Positions 26,531 through 36,870 are shown, numbered from the stretch's first letter. The stretch: 51,801 nucleotides of DNA from Flavobacteriaceae bacterium (GCA_024644745.1 JAHEHF010000010.1:1-51801), one strand, 5' to 3'. Made by a program: numbers and translations. The notes: a model not told the origin generated them from the letters alone.

Positions 26531-27076
26531 TCAGGATGCGGGACTGAATTTTTTATCAATTGACAATATGATATTGTTTGCATTGTCCGGATCTGATTCA
26601 CCCGAATTGATCCGAAAACCATTCTTTGACAGTAATTTTATTGAATTTTCATTGGCCTGATGTGTAAAGGCCTTTATGGTATGAAGCTCCAGCTGATCAA
26701 ACCCAAAATGCATAACGGCCCGCAAAGCTTCAGTCATGATCCCTTTATTTTGCTGCCCGGGGTGAAGGTCATAGCCAACCTCGGCGGTTTTTCTGTCTTT
26801 AGAGAAATTCCACAAACAAATCGAACCGATCATCAAGGGCATCTCATGCAGATGAATGGCCCAGCTGACCGATTCTTTCTTTTTATATTCAGCGTGAATT
26901 TTATCGATAAATGCCACAGCATCATCAAGCGTCGAAGGTCTTATCCTTTTGATATATTGAGTCACCTCCGGGTTTGACCTCAAAAACAGTACCTGTTCGG
27001 CATTCTTATGCTCTGTAGGCTTTAATTCAAGCCTGGAGGTTCGTATGACAGGGAAGCCATGGAAATCAAATTTCAT
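26531..27076 (-). CDS. GNAT-family acetyltransferase (RimJ/RimL-like)
   Basis: Protein of 181 residues of the RimJ/RimL class. RTSRLELKP at the N-terminus, IGSICLWNFSKDRKTAEVGYDL and the acetyl-CoA loop PGQQNKGIMTEALRAVMHFGF (Q/R-x-x-G-x-G/A type) are present, and a NENSIKLLSKNGF helix follows. It probably acetylates a protein N-terminus or a small amine; the target is unknown. Confidence 0.85.
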   Translation of the reverse strand: MKFDFHGFPVIRTSRLELKPTEHKNAEQVLFLRSNPEVTQYIKRIRPSTLDDAVAFIDKIHAEYKKKESVSWAIHLHEMPLMIGSICLWNFSKDRKTAEVGYDLHPGQQNKGIMTEALRAVMHFGFDQLELHTIKAFTHQANENSIKLLSKNGFRINSGESDPDNANNIILSIDKKFSPAS

Positions 27077-27115
27077 GTGTCCGGTATTATTAGGTCATCG
27101 ATACGAGCAGCAGGA

Positions 27116-27634
27116 TCAGTCGTCACCGGCAATCTCTTCTTTGCTTATTGAATGGTGTAGGTCATTGACGGCCATCAGGGCAGCCGAACCATACCATTCC
27201 TTGAGCTCCATCGTCAGTACACCTGCCTGAATAGAAGGGTCAGAATTGGTTAAAGCCTCGGCATCGGCAATATTATCGACATTGAAAATATAAATCCCTC
27301 TTAAGTCTCCGTCACCAAAAAAGGGGCCGGCCAGCACCAGTTTTCCTTCCTCAGCCAAACGCGTTATATTTTTTAAATGGGCGTTTTGCAACTGGCTCCT
27401 TGTTTCGGCATCTGCGCTTTTGTTCGGTCCTTTCTTCAAAAAGGCCATGACATATTTTTTCATTCCATAATCATCAGCTCCATAAGCATGGGCCTTTACA
27501 GAATCATATGCGATCCGGCCTGTGGCAGCATGATCATTATTTCGGATTTCTTTTACAGGCTTTTCCTCATTACAGGACAGGATCACAGTACACAAGGTGA
27601 TGATCAAAAACGATTTGAACTGAGCAGGCTTCAT
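27116..27634 (-). CDS. YCII-domain lipoprotein
   Basis: Exported protein of 172 residues from the ATG at 27634. The signal (FLIITLCTVILSC) ends in a lipobox Cys, so lipid anchoring is predicted. The mature domain matches the YCII fold: KYVMAFLKKGPNK, HLKNITRLAEEGKLVLAGPF and YIFNVDNIADAEAL with the NSDPSIQAG motif. YCII domains are ferredoxin-like and poorly characterised; a few are dehydrochlorinase-like enzymes. The 17 upstream codons in the longer frame are not used because they precede the signal peptide. Confidence 0.8.
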   Translation of the reverse strand: MKPAQFKSFLIITLCTVILSCNEEKPVKEIRNNDHAATGRIAYDSVKAHAYGADDYGMKKYVMAFLKKGPNKSADAETRSQLQNAHLKNITRLAEEGKLVLAGPFFGDGDLRGIYIFNVDNIADAEALTNSDPSIQAGVLTMELKEWYGSAALMAVNDLHHSISKEEIAGDD

Positions 27635-27715
27635 GATTTTATTTTTCGTTAAACAAGCAGGGCACGGGAATTCATAAACTTGCATAAAAATAACATTTTC
27701 AGGATATTTTGCCTA

Positions 27716-29020
27716 TTATTTCTTTCTGAAATAGACTGCTATGGGCACCCCGTGAAAATTATACAATTCACGCAATTTGTTTTCTATGTACCTTTTATAG
27801 GGTTCCTTCACATACTGAGGCAGATTGGCAAAAAACACAAATTGCGGGGTAGGGGATGGCAATTGCATGCAATATTTTATCTTGATATATTTGCCTTTGT
27901 AAGCAGGTGGAGGGTTCTGCTTGATGATGTCAAGCATGGCTTCGTTCAGTTTGCTTGTCGCGATCTTTTGCTTTCGGTTATTGAATACCTCAACGGCAGT
28001 TTCAATGGCTTTAAAGATCCTTTGCTTGGTGAGCGCAGAGATAAAGACGATCGGCACATCCTTAAAAGGAGCGGTTTCTTTTCTGATCATGGCCTCGAAT
28101 TCCTTGGTCGTATGGGTGTCTTTTTCTACCAGATCCCATTTATTTACAAGAATGACGATCCCTTTTCTGTTTTTCTCAGCGAGCCAGAAAATATTCTGGT
28201 CCTGCCCTTCAAAACCCCTTGTCGCATCGATGATCAGTATACAGACGTCGCTGTGTTCTATTGCCCTGACCGATCTCATGACCGAATAAAACTCAAGGTC
28301 ATCCTTTACTTTTGATTTTTTTCGTATACCTGCCGTATCAACCAGATTAAAATCGAAGCCAAACCGATTGTATTTGGTGTCATTCGAATCTCTTGTGGTT
28401 CCTGCAATATCGGTCACTATATAGCGGTCTTCTCCGATCAGTGCATTGATAAAGGAGGATTTTCCTGCATTGGGCCTTCCCACCACTGCAAAACGAGGAA
28501 GATCATCTGTTTCTTTCTCTTCTTTTTCAGGGAGTACCTCTATGATGGCATCGAGTAATTCACCTGTTCCGCTGCCGTTGGTACTCGCTATGGTATAATA
28601 GTTACCGAGCCCGAGGGCATAGAATTCCACGGCATCCTGGGCCCTTTTGGCGTTATCTACCTTGTTCACTGTCAGGAATATTGGTTTTTTGGTTTGTCGA
28701 AGCAATTTTGCCACTTCTTCATCCATTCCGGTAATGCCGCTTTCAACGTCAACCATAAAAATGATTGCATCTGCCTCGTCTATGGCCAGTTCCACCTGTT
28801 TGTCTATCTCAGCCTCAAAAATATCATCACTGCCCACAACATATCCGCCCGTATCTATAATGGAGAATTCTCTTCCATTCCAGTCGGTCTTACCGTAATG
28901 CCTGTCTCTTGTAACCCCGCTTACTGCATCAACAATCGCTTCTCTTCGCTGTACCAGCCTATTGAAAAGCGTTGATTTACCTACATTTGGCCTGCCTACG
29001 ATGGCAACTATATTTCCCAT
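27716..29020 (-). CDS. der: ribosome biogenesis GTPase Der (EngA)
   Basis: Essential double GTPase of 434 residues acting in 50S subunit assembly. The first G domain has [12 protein letters not shown] and NKVD. The second has [16 protein letters not shown] and NKWD. A C-terminal KH-like domain follows ([25 protein letters not shown]). The start ATG at 29020 gives [14 protein letters not shown], the usual N-terminus. A TATCTTTG -7 element sits 25 bases upstream. Confidence 0.97.
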   Translation of the reverse strand: MGNIVAIVGRPNVGKSTLFNRLVQRREAIVDAVSGVTRDRHYGKTDWNGREFSIIDTGGYVVGSDDIFEAEIDKQVELAIDEADAIIFMVDVESGITGMDEEVAKLLRQTKKPIFLTVNKVDNAKRAQDAVEFYALGLGNYYTIASTNGSGTGELLDAIIEVLPEKEEKETDDLPRFAVVGRPNAGKSSFINALIGEDRYIVTDIAGTTRDSNDTKYNRFGFDFNLVDTAGIRKKSKVKDDLEFYSVMRSVRAIEHSDVCILIIDATRGFEGQDQNIFWLAEKNRKGIVILVNKWDLVEKDTHTTKEFEAMIRKETAPFKDVPIVFISALTKQRIFKAIETAVEVFNNRKQKIATSKLNEAMLDIIKQNPPPAYKGKYIKIKYCMQLPSPTPQFVFFANLPQYVKEPYKRYIENKLRELYNFHGVPIAVYFRKK

Positions 29021-29044
29021 GGGTCTGTTAAAATAAAATCCGTG

Positions 29045-29052
29045 CAAAGATA
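29045..29052 (-). promoter_or_regulatory. -7 element for der
   Basis: On the minus strand TATCTTTG matches TAnnTTTG exactly, 25 bases before the der start codon. No clear TTTG lies at the expected -33 distance. Confidence 0.5.
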
Positions 29053-29206
29053 AGCTTATAAAGTTGATAATGAAAGCCTTTGCAGGGGATTCAAAAAAAA
29101 GATTATATTTAGAAGTTGAAAGGTTTATAAATGTCCAAAATCAGTCTGAACATACAGGTCTGTTGCTTTGCTCCTTTTCCTGTGATTTTTCCTTAAAACC
29201 CAAGCG

Positions 29207-29737
29207 ATGAACCAACCTATAAACGATGATGAACTGAACCGGATCTTACTCAAACCAAGATTCAAATACCGATTCATTGAGAGTGAAACAGAGATCATGG
29301 AGCAGTTCAGAAGTAAGCTGAAAAAACCTGACTGTATCTATCTGAGTAAAATGGTTGACAATCATATAGTGATTGACGTGCCTGAAAATGAAGAGCATTT
29401 CTGGTCACCCCAGCTGCATGTCGAAATTGAAAAAGAAGAAGATCTTACCGTGGTCAAGGGAATTCTTGGCCCCAAACCCAAAATATGGACTTTTTTCATG
29501 TTTCTTCATTTTGCCGTTGCCATTGCCTTTTTTGTATTTTTTGTCATCTTTTACAGCAATTGGAGCCTGGATCAGGATTATGAACTTTACATGATCTTGT
29601 GTTTGTCCATGCCCGTCGTTTGGGTGGCCCTTTATTTTGTCGGACAGCTGGGTAAGAAATTTGGATACAAACAGATGCTTGCGCTTCATGGGATCCTTTC
29701 TGAGGCCTTAAAGAATTTCAGACAGCAAAGCGTTTAA
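29207..29737 (+). CDS. two-helix membrane protein, unknown function
   Basis: Protein of 176 residues. The N-terminal cytoplasmic-type part (about 1-95, acidic) is followed by two transmembrane helices ([20 protein letters not shown] and [20 protein letters not shown]) with a short charged loop, and an amphipathic C-terminal helix. I do not recognise the family. Its last four bases overlap the end of the convergent pyrF gene. Its uninterrupted frame, typical codon use and sensible hydrophobicity profile argue that it is real. Confidence 0.75.
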   Translation: MNQPINDDELNRILLKPRFKYRFIESETEIMEQFRSKLKKPDCIYLSKMVDNHIVIDVPENEEHFWSPQLHVEIEKEEDLTVVKGILGPKPKIWTFFMFLHFAVAIAFFVFFVIFYSNWSLDQDYELYMILCLSMPVVWVALYFVGQLGKKFGYKQMLALHGILSEALKNFRQQSV

Positions 29738-30561
29738 ATATTTGCCTGCTCAAGTATGAAAGCCATTTCCTCTTGCAGCTCCTGGGCTTTATCCCGGGCT
29801 TTTGAGGCAAAATTGTTTTCCGCAGAGGCATAAATGATCCCGCGTGAAGAATTCACAAGCAGGCCGATATCTTTGTTGAGTCCGTAGTTGCAAACGCCTT
29901 TCAGGTCTCCACCCTGGGCTCCAATACCTGGAACAAGAAGAAAATGGTCTGGAACGATGTTTCTGATCTTCTGAAAATATTCCGGTCTGGTGGCACCGAC
30001 CACGAACATAAGCTGATCACTGTTTTGCCAGTTTAAGGAAGTTTGGAGTACATTTTCATAAAGCATGGTTCCCATCTGATCTTTTAAGACTTGAAAATCG
30101 AGCCCTCCCTGGTTTGAGGTCAGGGCCAGCATAATGGTAAATTTATTGTCAAAGGCGAGGAAAGGCTCTACAGAATCGCTTCCCATATAAGGCGCCACCG
30201 TCACCGCATCAAAGTTCATGTCTTCAAAAAATGCCTTGGCATAGCGTGTTGAAGTGTTTCCGATATCCCCCCGCTTGGCATCCGCGATGCTCAGGAGTTC
30301 AGGATGCTTTTCATTGAGGTAATTGATGGTTCTGGTCAGACTGTTCCATCCGCTCAGACCATAGGCCTCATAAAATGCAGTATTGGGTTTGTAGGCAACA
30401 GCCAGATCGTGGGTGGCATCAATGATGGCTTTATTGAACTCGAAAACCGGGTCTTCATGTTTCAGAAGATGTGTGGGTATTTTTTCAAGATCAACGTCAA
30501 GGCCTATGCATAAAAATGATTTTTTGATCCTGATCTGTTCAATGAGCTGCTGTTTATTCAT
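29734..30561 (-). CDS. pyrF: orotidine 5'-phosphate decarboxylase (type 2)
   Basis: Decarboxylates OMP to UMP, the last step of de novo pyrimidine synthesis. The 275-residue length and [13 protein letters not shown] motif, with catalytic Lys96 and flanking aspartates, place it in the longer PyrF subgroup. [15 protein letters not shown] and PGIGAQGGD, the phosphate-binding segment, are also intact. It stands alone, divergent from tpiA, with a TACTTTTG -7 element at 30584-30591 on its strand. Confidence 0.95.
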   Translation of the reverse strand: MNKQQLIEQIRIKKSFLCIGLDVDLEKIPTHLLKHEDPVFEFNKAIIDATHDLAVAYKPNTAFYEAYGLSGWNSLTRTINYLNEKHPELLSIADAKRGDIGNTSTRYAKAFFEDMNFDAVTVAPYMGSDSVEPFLAFDNKFTIMLALTSNQGGLDFQVLKDQMGTMLYENVLQTSLNWQNSDQLMFVVGATRPEYFQKIRNIVPDHFLLVPGIGAQGGDLKGVCNYGLNKDIGLLVNSSRGIIYASAENNFASKARDKAQELQEEMAFILEQANI

Positions 30562-30583
30562 TTTTTTTGAAAATTGATTGCTG

Positions 30584-30591
30584 CAAAAGTA
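30584..30591 (-). promoter_or_regulatory. -7 element for pyrF
   Basis: On the minus strand TACTTTTG matches TAnnTTTG exactly, 22 bases before the pyrF start codon. No -33 TTTG is found at the usual distance. Confidence 0.45.
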
Positions 30592-30611
30592 ATCAATTTA
30601 TCAGTTTAGGT

Positions 30612-30619
30612 TATCTTTG
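30612..30619 (+). promoter_or_regulatory. -7 element for tpiA
   Basis: TATCTTTG matches the -7 consensus exactly, 35 bases before the tpiA ATG. A -33 TTTG is not evident. The divergent pyrF element is only 20 bases away, so the two promoters overlap and could compete. Confidence 0.5.
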
Positions 30620-30654
30620 CGATTCATTTTAATTTCAACCAAAAATTCGATTTA

Positions 30655-31413
30655 ATGAGAACTAAAATTGTCGCAGGAAACTGGAAAATGAACAAGACCT
30701 ACAAAGAGACAAAGGCCTTGGTCAAAGAACTAGATCATTCAATTAAGGACGTAACCCTCAGTAATACACGAGTCATTATTGCACCCACTTTTGTGAATTT
30801 GCAAAAGGCTTCAAAAATGACGAGAAAATCGGTCATTGAGGTAGCTGCTCAAAATATGCACCAGCTTGACAGCGGGGCCTATACAGGTGAAGTTTCGGCG
30901 CCAATGATCAAAGCAGTCCATGTGAATGTGGTCATCCTGGGGCATTCTGAAAGAAGAGAATATTTTGGAGAAACCGACGCTTTGCTGGCACAAAAAGTGG
31001 ATGCTGCCCTTAAGAATGATCTTGAAGTGATCTTCTGTTTTGGAGAAGTGCTTGAAGACCGTAAGAGTGGCAACCATTTTAAAGTTGTAGAGCGTCAGAT
31101 CAAAAATGCACTTTTTCATCTTGACTCAGAGGACTGGTCAAAGATTATTTTAGCCTATGAACCCGTCTGGGCCATTGGTACAGGAGAAACGGCCTCCCCT
31201 GATCAGGCCCAGGAAATGCATGCCTTTATCAGAGAACTGGTGGCAGAAAGGTATTTGAGTGACGTGGCAGAAGAAGTTTCTATTCTTTACGGAGGAAGCG
31301 TAAAACCTGGCAATGCTCAGGAAATCTTTTCCAAAACAGATGTGGATGGAGGGTTGATTGGAGGAGCTGCTCTAAAGGTTGATGATTTTATGTCGATCAT
31401 CAAAGCGATATAA
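30655..31413 (+). CDS. tpiA: triose-phosphate isomerase
   Basis: Glycolytic and gluconeogenic isomerase interconverting DHAP and glyceraldehyde 3-phosphate. It has 252 residues. Lys11 (GNWKMN), His97 (ILGHSERR) and Glu169 (AYEPVWAIGTG) form the catalytic set, and LYGGSVKPGNA is the phosphate-binding loop. All are intact. A strong intrinsic terminator-like hairpin follows about 40 bases after the stop. Confidence 0.97.
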   Translation: MRTKIVAGNWKMNKTYKETKALVKELDHSIKDVTLSNTRVIIAPTFVNLQKASKMTRKSVIEVAAQNMHQLDSGAYTGEVSAPMIKAVHVNVVILGHSERREYFGETDALLAQKVDAALKNDLEVIFCFGEVLEDRKSGNHFKVVERQIKNALFHLDSEDWSKIILAYEPVWAIGTGETASPDQAQEMHAFIRELVAERYLSDVAEEVSILYGGSVKPGNAQEIFSKTDVDGGLIGGAALKVDDFMSIIKAI

Positions 31414-31455
31414 ATAATATTGCCAAAGGCATAATTAGGAAATATAAAAAAACAG

Positions 31456-31500
31456 ATCTGTGATATCGCCTTCCATTGGAACTGATGTCACAGATTTTTT
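31456..31500 (+). terminator. intrinsic terminator between tpiA and prmA
   Basis: ATCTGTGATATC (31456-31467) pairs with GATGTCACAGAT (31484-31495), a 12-bp stem with one U-G pair and a 16-base loop. The T run continues to 31500. An A run precedes the stem, so it could work on both strands. It ends only 14 bases before the prmA start, so it may also act as an attenuator for prmA-clpS. Confidence 0.82.
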
Positions 31501-31514
31501 AACTCCAGCCTGAT

Positions 31515-32354
31515 ATGAATTATATAGGATGTTATTTTAAAGTGGCTTCGGCATCTATCGATACACAGACGGCCGTTGAGATTTTGGTGGCTGAGCTGGG
31601 GCAGGTCGGATTTGAGAGTTTTACCGAGCAGGAGGATGGGCTTGAGGCCTATATTCAAAAGCCGGAATGGAACAAGGACTTGCTGAGCGAGGTACAGATC
31701 CTCAACTCTGAGGAGGTTCATTTCACTTATGAGGTTCAGGAGATCGAGCAGGTGAACTGGAACGAGGAATGGGAAAAGAACTTTGACCCTATCGTGGTCG
31801 GGAACGAGGTGAGTATCAGAGCGCCTTTTCATCCGTCTCCCAATCTTAAATACGATATTGTTATCGAACCCAAGATGAGTTTTGGAACAGGACATCATGA
31901 AACCACTTATTTGATGATCAGGCATCTGATGGAGGCGGACCTTGCAGGGAAAAAAGTACTCGACATGGGTTGTGGAACAGGTATCCTGGCTATTTTTGCC
32001 GAAATGAAAGGGGCATCGGCCATAGATGCCATTGACATTGACCCCTGGTGCTATGAAAATTCCATTGAGAATGTGGAACGAAATCAATGCCGGAAGATCA
32101 GGGTGTTTGAAGGTGAGGCCTCCATGTTGAAAGAAGGGGCTTATGATTTGATCATTGCCAATATCAACAGGAATATTCTGCTCAATGACATGAAGGTTTA
32201 TGCAGGAAGTTTGAAACCCAACGGAGCCATTTACCTGAGTGGATTTTATACAGAGGATATCCCGCATATCAGGGAGGCTGCCCAGAAAAACGGACTCAAA
32301 TTTGTCAGTGAACTGGAACAAAATAACTGGGTTGCCTTAAAATTTGTAAATTAG
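31515..32354 (+). CDS. prmA: ribosomal protein L11 methyltransferase
   Basis: SAM-dependent trimethylation of ribosomal protein L11. The 279-residue protein has an N-terminal substrate-recognition domain (about 1-120) and a C-terminal Rossmann domain with KMSFGTGHHETT, VLDMGCGTGILAIFA (SAM motif I) and DLIIANINRNIL (the NPPY-equivalent). All are typical of PrmA. It is followed after 9 bases by clpS, so the two form an operon. A long antisense frame over this gene is a codon-composition shadow. Confidence 0.94.
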   Translation: MNYIGCYFKVASASIDTQTAVEILVAELGQVGFESFTEQEDGLEAYIQKPEWNKDLLSEVQILNSEEVHFTYEVQEIEQVNWNEEWEKNFDPIVVGNEVSIRAPFHPSPNLKYDIVIEPKMSFGTGHHETTYLMIRHLMEADLAGKKVLDMGCGTGILAIFAEMKGASAIDAIDIDPWCYENSIENVERNQCRKIRVFEGEASMLKEGAYDLIIANINRNILLNDMKVYAGSLKPNGAIYLSGFYTEDIPHIREAAQKNGLKFVSELEQNNWVALKFVN

Positions 32355-32363
32355 CCCAGCGAT

Positions 32364-32660
32364 ATGAATATGAATAACATGATTTATTTTACGAAAGAAA
32401 AACAGCAGGAATCGTTTGATGTTGCTGCTCAGGAGGCAGAAAAGCACGAAATTCTATTGTTCAATGACGATGTGAACACCTTTGATTTTGTTATCGATTC
32501 CTTGATCGAAGTATGCGATCATTCGCCTGAACAGGCTGAACAATGCACTTACCTGGTCCATTATAAAGGGAAATGCGCCGTGAAAACCGGTGAATACGAA
32601 GAGTTGAAGCCACGTTGCACCCGATTGCTTGAAAGAGGCCTCAGTGCAGAGATCGTTTAA
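32364..32660 (+). CDS. clpS: ATP-dependent Clp protease adaptor ClpS
   Basis: Adaptor of 98 residues that delivers N-degron substrates to ClpAP/ClpCP. HEILLFNDDVNTFDFVIDSL is the hallmark segment, whose acidic and Asn residues line the N-degron pocket, and TYLVHYKGKCAVKTG follows. The N-terminal extension is short, as usual. The start could also be the ATG six codons later (MIYFTKEK). It is operonic with prmA. Confidence 0.94.
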   Translation: MNMNNMIYFTKEKQQESFDVAAQEAEKHEILLFNDDVNTFDFVIDSLIEVCDHSPEQAEQCTYLVHYKGKCAVKTGEYEELKPRCTRLLERGLSAEIV

Positions 32661-32700
32661 CCCTTGATTCTTTTTTTTTGAAACCCGTTCGGGATCAATG

Positions 32701-34242
32701 CTACAATGGAATATTGCCGTGTTTTCTTTTGGGCCTGTCAACCTGTTTGTTTTCGAGCATTGAAAACGCCTTGATCAGTTTTCTTCGGGTATTTTTGGGC
32801 AGGATCACCTCATCAATAAAACCGCGCCTGGCGGCTCCGTATGGATTCGCGAATTTTTCGGCATACTCAGCTTCCTTTTCCTTCCATTTGGCTTCAGGAT
32901 CATCAGCGGATGCGATTTCCTTTTTAAAAATAATCTCACTGGCACCCTTGGCTCCCATGACTGCAATTTCTGCAGTTGGCCAGGCAAAATTCATATCGGC
33001 TCCGATGTGTTTGGAATTCATGACATCATAAGCACCTCCGTAAGCTTTTCTTGTGATCACAGTTACCCTGGGCACAGTGGCTTCACTCAGGGCATACAAC
33101 AATTTTGCTCCGTGGACGATGATGCCCCTCCATTCCTGATCCGTTCCCGGTAAAAACCCGGGGACATCAACCAGTACCAGAAGAGGAATGTTAAAACTGT
33201 CGCAAAAACGCGTAAAGCGAGCAGCTTTTTTTGAACTGTTGACATCGAGAACTCCTGCCAGATTCATGGGCTGGTTGGCAATGATACCAATACTTCTTCC
33301 TGCCAGTCTGGAAAATCCGACAACAATGTTTTCTGCATAATGCTTGTGAATTTCAAAGAAGCTGTCTTTGTCACATATACCCGCTATCACTTTTTTCATG
33401 TCATAGGGCTTATGCGTATCCTCCGGAATGATGTTTTCAAGTTCTTCCCTTAATTCTTCACCGAGCACGAAGGGCAGCATCGGTGTTTTTTCCTGATTGT
33501 TTTCCGGGATATAACTCAGCAGTTTTTTTATTTTTTCAAGGCACTGCACGTCATTCGGGGCAGTGAGGTGCGTAACGCCCGATTTGGTTGAGTGGGCCGA
33601 GGCTCCGCCAAGTTCTTCGGAACTTACGGCTTCATTGGTCACGGTTTTCACCACATTGGGTCCTGTGACAAACATATAGCTCGTTTCTTCCACCATAATG
33701 GTAAAATCGGTCATCGCCGGGGAATACACTGCACCGCCGGCGCAAGGTCCCATAATGGCCGAAATTTGCGGAATTACCCCTGAGGACTGCACATTTCGGT
33801 AAAAGATATCAGCATAGCCTCCAAGTGATCTGACGCCTTCCTGAATTCTGGCACCTCCCGAATCATTAAGACCAATCACGGGTGCACCCACTTTAAGTGC
33901 AAGATCCATTATTTTGCATATTTTTTCGGCATGTGTTTCAGATAAGGCCCCTCCAAATACGGTAAAATCCTGGGCGTACACATAGACCAGTCTGCCATTT
34001 ACCGTTCCATAACCAGTCACCACGCCATCTCCAAAAAAGCGTTGTTTCTCCATGCCAAAGTCTGTACTGCGATGTGTCACAAGAATTCCAATTTCTTCAA
34101 AGGAACCTTCATCCATTAAATGATCGATCCTTTCTCTGGCCGTTAGTTTTTTCTTATGGTGCTGCTTTTCGATCCGGGTTTCGCCACCGCCAAGCTTCGC
34201 TTTTGCCAGTTTTTGCAAGAGGGTTTGTTGTTTGTCTTTCAT
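32701..34242 (-). CDS. acyl-CoA carboxylase, carboxyltransferase (beta) subunit; propionyl-CoA type
   Basis: Carboxyltransferase subunit of 513 residues that moves CO2 from carboxybiotin to an acyl-CoA, most likely propionyl-CoA giving methylmalonyl-CoA. Motifs include [44 protein letters not shown] (acyl-CoA oxyanion region), [14 protein letters not shown] and AYGGAYDVM. It is last in a minus-strand operon BCCP - biotin carboxylase - carboxyltransferase, with 11 bases to the biotin carboxylase gene. Acetyl-CoA or methylcrotonyl-CoA as substrate cannot be excluded from sequence alone, but the 510-residue single-chain form fits PccB best. Confidence 0.9.
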   Translation of the reverse strand: MKDKQQTLLQKLAKAKLGGGETRIEKQHHKKKLTARERIDHLMDEGSFEEIGILVTHRSTDFGMEKQRFFGDGVVTGYGTVNGRLVYVYAQDFTVFGGALSETHAEKICKIMDLALKVGAPVIGLNDSGGARIQEGVRSLGGYADIFYRNVQSSGVIPQISAIMGPCAGGAVYSPAMTDFTIMVEETSYMFVTGPNVVKTVTNEAVSSEELGGASAHSTKSGVTHLTAPNDVQCLEKIKKLLSYIPENNQEKTPMLPFVLGEELREELENIIPEDTHKPYDMKKVIAGICDKDSFFEIHKHYAENIVVGFSRLAGRSIGIIANQPMNLAGVLDVNSSKKAARFTRFCDSFNIPLLVLVDVPGFLPGTDQEWRGIIVHGAKLLYALSEATVPRVTVITRKAYGGAYDVMNSKHIGADMNFAWPTAEIAVMGAKGASEIIFKKEIASADDPEAKWKEKEAEYAEKFANPYGAARRGFIDEVILPKNTRRKLIKAFSMLENKQVDRPKRKHGNIPL

Positions 34243-34253
34243 CTTGTGCTCAT

Positions 34254-35708
34254 TTATTGTATTTGGGGCTCATTGGGGAGCCTGAGGATGGTTCTGTCTT
34301 TCAAATAAAGTTTCAGGGCCAGCAATCCGGCCACTTGGGCCTCTTTTTCAAAGGCTTCTTTCAAAGCTTCTGTGTCATAGTGTTTTTCGATGAAATGGGT
34401 GTCAAAATTCCCGCTTTGAAACGCATGGTGCCGGCAAACGTATTTCCCGAATGACAAGGTTGTGGTAACCCCTTCTATGATATAATTGTCAATGGCCTGG
34501 ATCATGTTCTGTATGGCTTCGTCCCGGTCTTTGCCATAGGTGATCAGCTTCGAGATCATCGGGTCATAATGGATCGGAATTTCCATGCCTTCTTCATATC
34601 CGTCATCAACCCTTATGTGCTCACCCACTGGGACCTTGTATTTTGACAAGGTTCCCATGTTTGGTAGAAAATCATGCAGCGGGTCCTCGGCATAAACCCT
34701 CAGTTCGAGAGCATGGCCCTGCAGGTTGAGTTCATTTTGTTCCAGATTCAGTTTTTCGCCTCTGGCAATTTTGATCTGCTCTTCGACCAGGTCTAGACCC
34801 GTGATATATTCGGTTACGGGATGCTCGACCTGCAGCCTTGTATTCATTTCAAGAAAGTAAAAATTGAGATCTTCGTCCATTAAAAATTCCACGGTTCCCG
34901 CACCTCTGTAATTGCACGACCTCGCTACCTTGATGGCGGCTTCTCCCATTTTCGCCCTCAATTCTGACCCGAGTATCGCAGACGGCGCCTCTTCTACAAT
35001 TTTCTGGTGGCGGCGCTGTATACTGCATTCCCTTTCGAAAAGGTGCAGCACTTTGCCATGGGTATCGGCCAGTACCTGAAATTCAATATGCCTGGGTGAA
35101 CTGATGTATTTTTCAATAAATACGGATCCGTCCCCAAAGGAAGACAGTGCCTCACTGATCGCTCTTTTCAGTTGCTCGTCAAGGTCCTCCGGCTTTTTTA
35201 CCACGCGCATTCCTTTGCCTCCGCCTCCGGCAGCAGCCTTGATCAGAATAGGGTACCCAATGTCAAGGGCAAGTGCCTTGGCCTTATCGGGATCCGTCAG
35301 GGCTTTATCGGTTCCGGGTACCATTGGGATATTATATTCCTTTACCGCTTTTTTGGCTGCAAGTTTGTCACCCATCATGCTGATGGATGCGGCTTCAGGT
35401 CCGATAAAAATCATCTTGTTTTTTTCGACAGCTGCAGCGAAGGCCGCATTTTCACTCAAAAAACCATATCCCGGATGAATGGCGTCTACCTTTAATTTTT
35501 TTGCTTCGCTGATGATATGGTCCCCAAGCAGGTAAGATCTGTTCGAGGGATTGTCACCGATATGAATTGCCTCGTCTGCAAATTTTACGTGCGGGGCATT
35601 TCTGTCAATTGTCGAATAAACCGCTACGGTCCCGATCCCCATGCGTTTTATTGTTTTCATGATGCGCAGGGCAATTTCTCCACGATTGGCAACCAGTATC
35701 TTTTTCAT
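34254..35708 (-). CDS. biotin carboxylase subunit of acyl-CoA carboxylase
   Basis: ATP-grasp enzyme of 484 residues that carboxylates biotin on the carrier protein using bicarbonate and [20 protein letters not shown], the glycine-rich [10 protein letters not shown] loop, [29 protein letters not shown] and [14 protein letters not shown] are the family blocks, all intact. It is not fused to the biotin-carrier domain, which is encoded by the preceding gene (17 bases away). The dedicated operon context suggests a role in propionyl-CoA metabolism rather than the AccC of fatty-acid synthesis. Confidence 0.92.
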   Translation of the reverse strand: MKKILVANRGEIALRIMKTIKRMGIGTVAVYSTIDRNAPHVKFADEAIHIGDNPSNRSYLLGDHIISEAKKLKVDAIHPGYGFLSENAAFAAAVEKNKMIFIGPEAASISMMGDKLAAKKAVKEYNIPMVPGTDKALTDPDKAKALALDIGYPILIKAAAGGGGKGMRVVKKPEDLDEQLKRAISEALSSFGDGSVFIEKYISSPRHIEFQVLADTHGKVLHLFERECSIQRRHQKIVEEAPSAILGSELRAKMGEAAIKVARSCNYRGAGTVEFLMDEDLNFYFLEMNTRLQVEHPVTEYITGLDLVEEQIKIARGEKLNLEQNELNLQGHALELRVYAEDPLHDFLPNMGTLSKYKVPVGEHIRVDDGYEEGMEIPIHYDPMISKLITYGKDRDEAIQNMIQAIDNYIIEGVTTTLSFGKYVCRHHAFQSGNFDTHFIEKHYDTEALKEAFEKEAQVAGLLALKLYLKDRTILRLPNEPQIQ

Positions 35709-35725
35709 AAATCTGAAATTTGACT

Positions 35726-36211
35726 TTATTCAAGTGTAATGAGAAGTTTGTTTTTATCGACAGTTGCATCTTTTGACACAAAGATGTCTTTGATTTTGGC
35801 GTCCTTCGGAGAAAGAATGGCATTTTCCATCTTCATGGCCTCCAGGATCAAAAGGGAATCTCCTTTTTTGACTTCCTGCCCTTTTTTTACATTCAGTCCT
35901 ATAATAATTCCTGGCATGGGAGCCCTTACAGAATTTAAGGCTTTTGAGGATCCGGCCGAATATCCCATTTTTTTGATCAGGTCATCCAGAGGAGATGCTA
36001 TTTTCACCCGATAAGTGTTTGAATTGATTCGGATCGTATAGGTTCTCCCGGCAAAATCTTTTTCGATCACTTCAGCCGCAAATGCTTCGTTGTGGTACAA
36101 CAAGTGATAAGCTATTTCACCTTGCGGCAGCATGTCCAGGTCCTGTATACTTTTTTCCCCGATTGAAAATTCCTGTAAATTGTTAACCAGGACTTTATAG
36201 GGTTTTTCCAT
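35726..36211 (-). CDS. biotin carboxyl carrier protein of acyl-CoA carboxylase
   Basis: Carrier subunit of 161 residues. The C-terminal biotinyl domain (about 93-161) has the biotinylation motif EAMKMEN with Lys127, preceded by RAPMPGIIIGLNVKKGQ. The N-terminal 90 residues are unlike AccB of fatty-acid synthesis and match the extended carriers found in Bacteroidota propionyl-CoA carboxylase operons. It is the first gene of the three-gene unit; the 250-base gap to the divergent CBM48 gene must hold the promoter, though I see no exact consensus. Confidence 0.9.
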   Translation of the reverse strand: MEKPYKVLVNNLQEFSIGEKSIQDLDMLPQGEIAYHLLYHNEAFAAEVIEKDFAGRTYTIRINSNTYRVKIASPLDDLIKKMGYSAGSSKALNSVRAPMPGIIIGLNVKKGQEVKKGDSLLILEAMKMENAILSPKDAKIKDIFVSKDATVDKNKLLITLE

Positions 36212-36461
36212 GTTAAAAGGGATTTAAAACGCTAATAAAGATATGAAATAAAATGATCAAAACAGGCCCTAAAGTCAAGATATTTAGTGTTTTGCGATGC
36301 TTACCTTCAGGTTCAGGACATGTGTCACTTTATGTATAATTAACCTCTATTTAACATAAGTATAATAATAAAGTTAATATAGTACACAAATCGGTCAATT
36401 AAAGTGTGAAATATATTTTGGTTTTCTCTTTACTTTGTCCCATCAATAAAAAACAAAAGTC

Positions 36462-36773
36462 ATGAGTATTAAAAAACAATTTTTAAAGAGTAAGCCAGTT
36501 TGTAAAGTAACTTTTACTTTGACAAAAGAAGAGGCCTTTGATGCTGAAAAAATTCAATTGTTGGGAGATTTTAATAATTGGAATGTTGAGGAGGCTGTAG
36601 ATTTGAAAAAGTTTAAAAACGGAACTTATAAAACAACGCTTGATCTTGAAACCGAAAAAGAGTATCAATTCAAGTACCTGGTTGATGAAACCAAATGGGA
36701 AAATGATAGTGCCGCTGATGCCTATGTGGATAACGGAATCAGTGCTGAAGGTAATTTTGTAGTTGCCTTGTAA
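36462..36773 (+). CDS. stand-alone CBM48 / isoamylase early-set domain protein
   Basis: Small protein of 103 residues made almost entirely of one glycogen-binding-type beta-sandwich (AMPK-beta GBD / isoamylase N-terminal). IQLLGDFNNWN and KEYQFKYLVDETKWENDSAADAYVDN are the typical strands, and the Trp residues could contact glucan. No catalytic domain is attached and no signal peptide is seen, so it is probably cytoplasmic. Similar lone domains occur in many Bacteroidota; the function is not known to me. A strong terminator follows. Confidence 0.87.
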   Translation: MSIKKQFLKSKPVCKVTFTLTKEEAFDAEKIQLLGDFNNWNVEEAVDLKKFKNGTYKTTLDLETEKEYQFKYLVDETKWENDSAADAYVDNGISAEGNFVVAL

Positions 36774-36830
36774 AAAGGATTTTGACTTATTTTAAGTAAT
36801 AAGACACCCCCCTTTGCTTAATATTTGCTT

Positions 36831-36870
36831 AAGCGGAAGTATGAATTATTATTCTGATTCCGCTTTTTTT
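36831..36870 (+). terminator. terminator after the CBM48 gene
   Basis: AAGCGGAA (36831-36838) and TTCCGCTT (36858-36865) form a perfect 8-bp stem with a 19-base loop, followed by T through 36870. It is correctly placed 58 bases after the stop of the CBM48 gene. Confidence 0.75.

Noticed and set aside
27680-28315. 211-codon plus-strand frame over der
   Set aside because: Antisense shadow of a conserved essential GTPase; its N-terminal part crosses the end of der and the product has no domain.
31488-32321. 277-codon minus-strand frame over prmA
   Set aside because: Lies entirely antisense to prmA, which has clear SAM-methyltransferase motifs; no recognisable domain in the antisense product.
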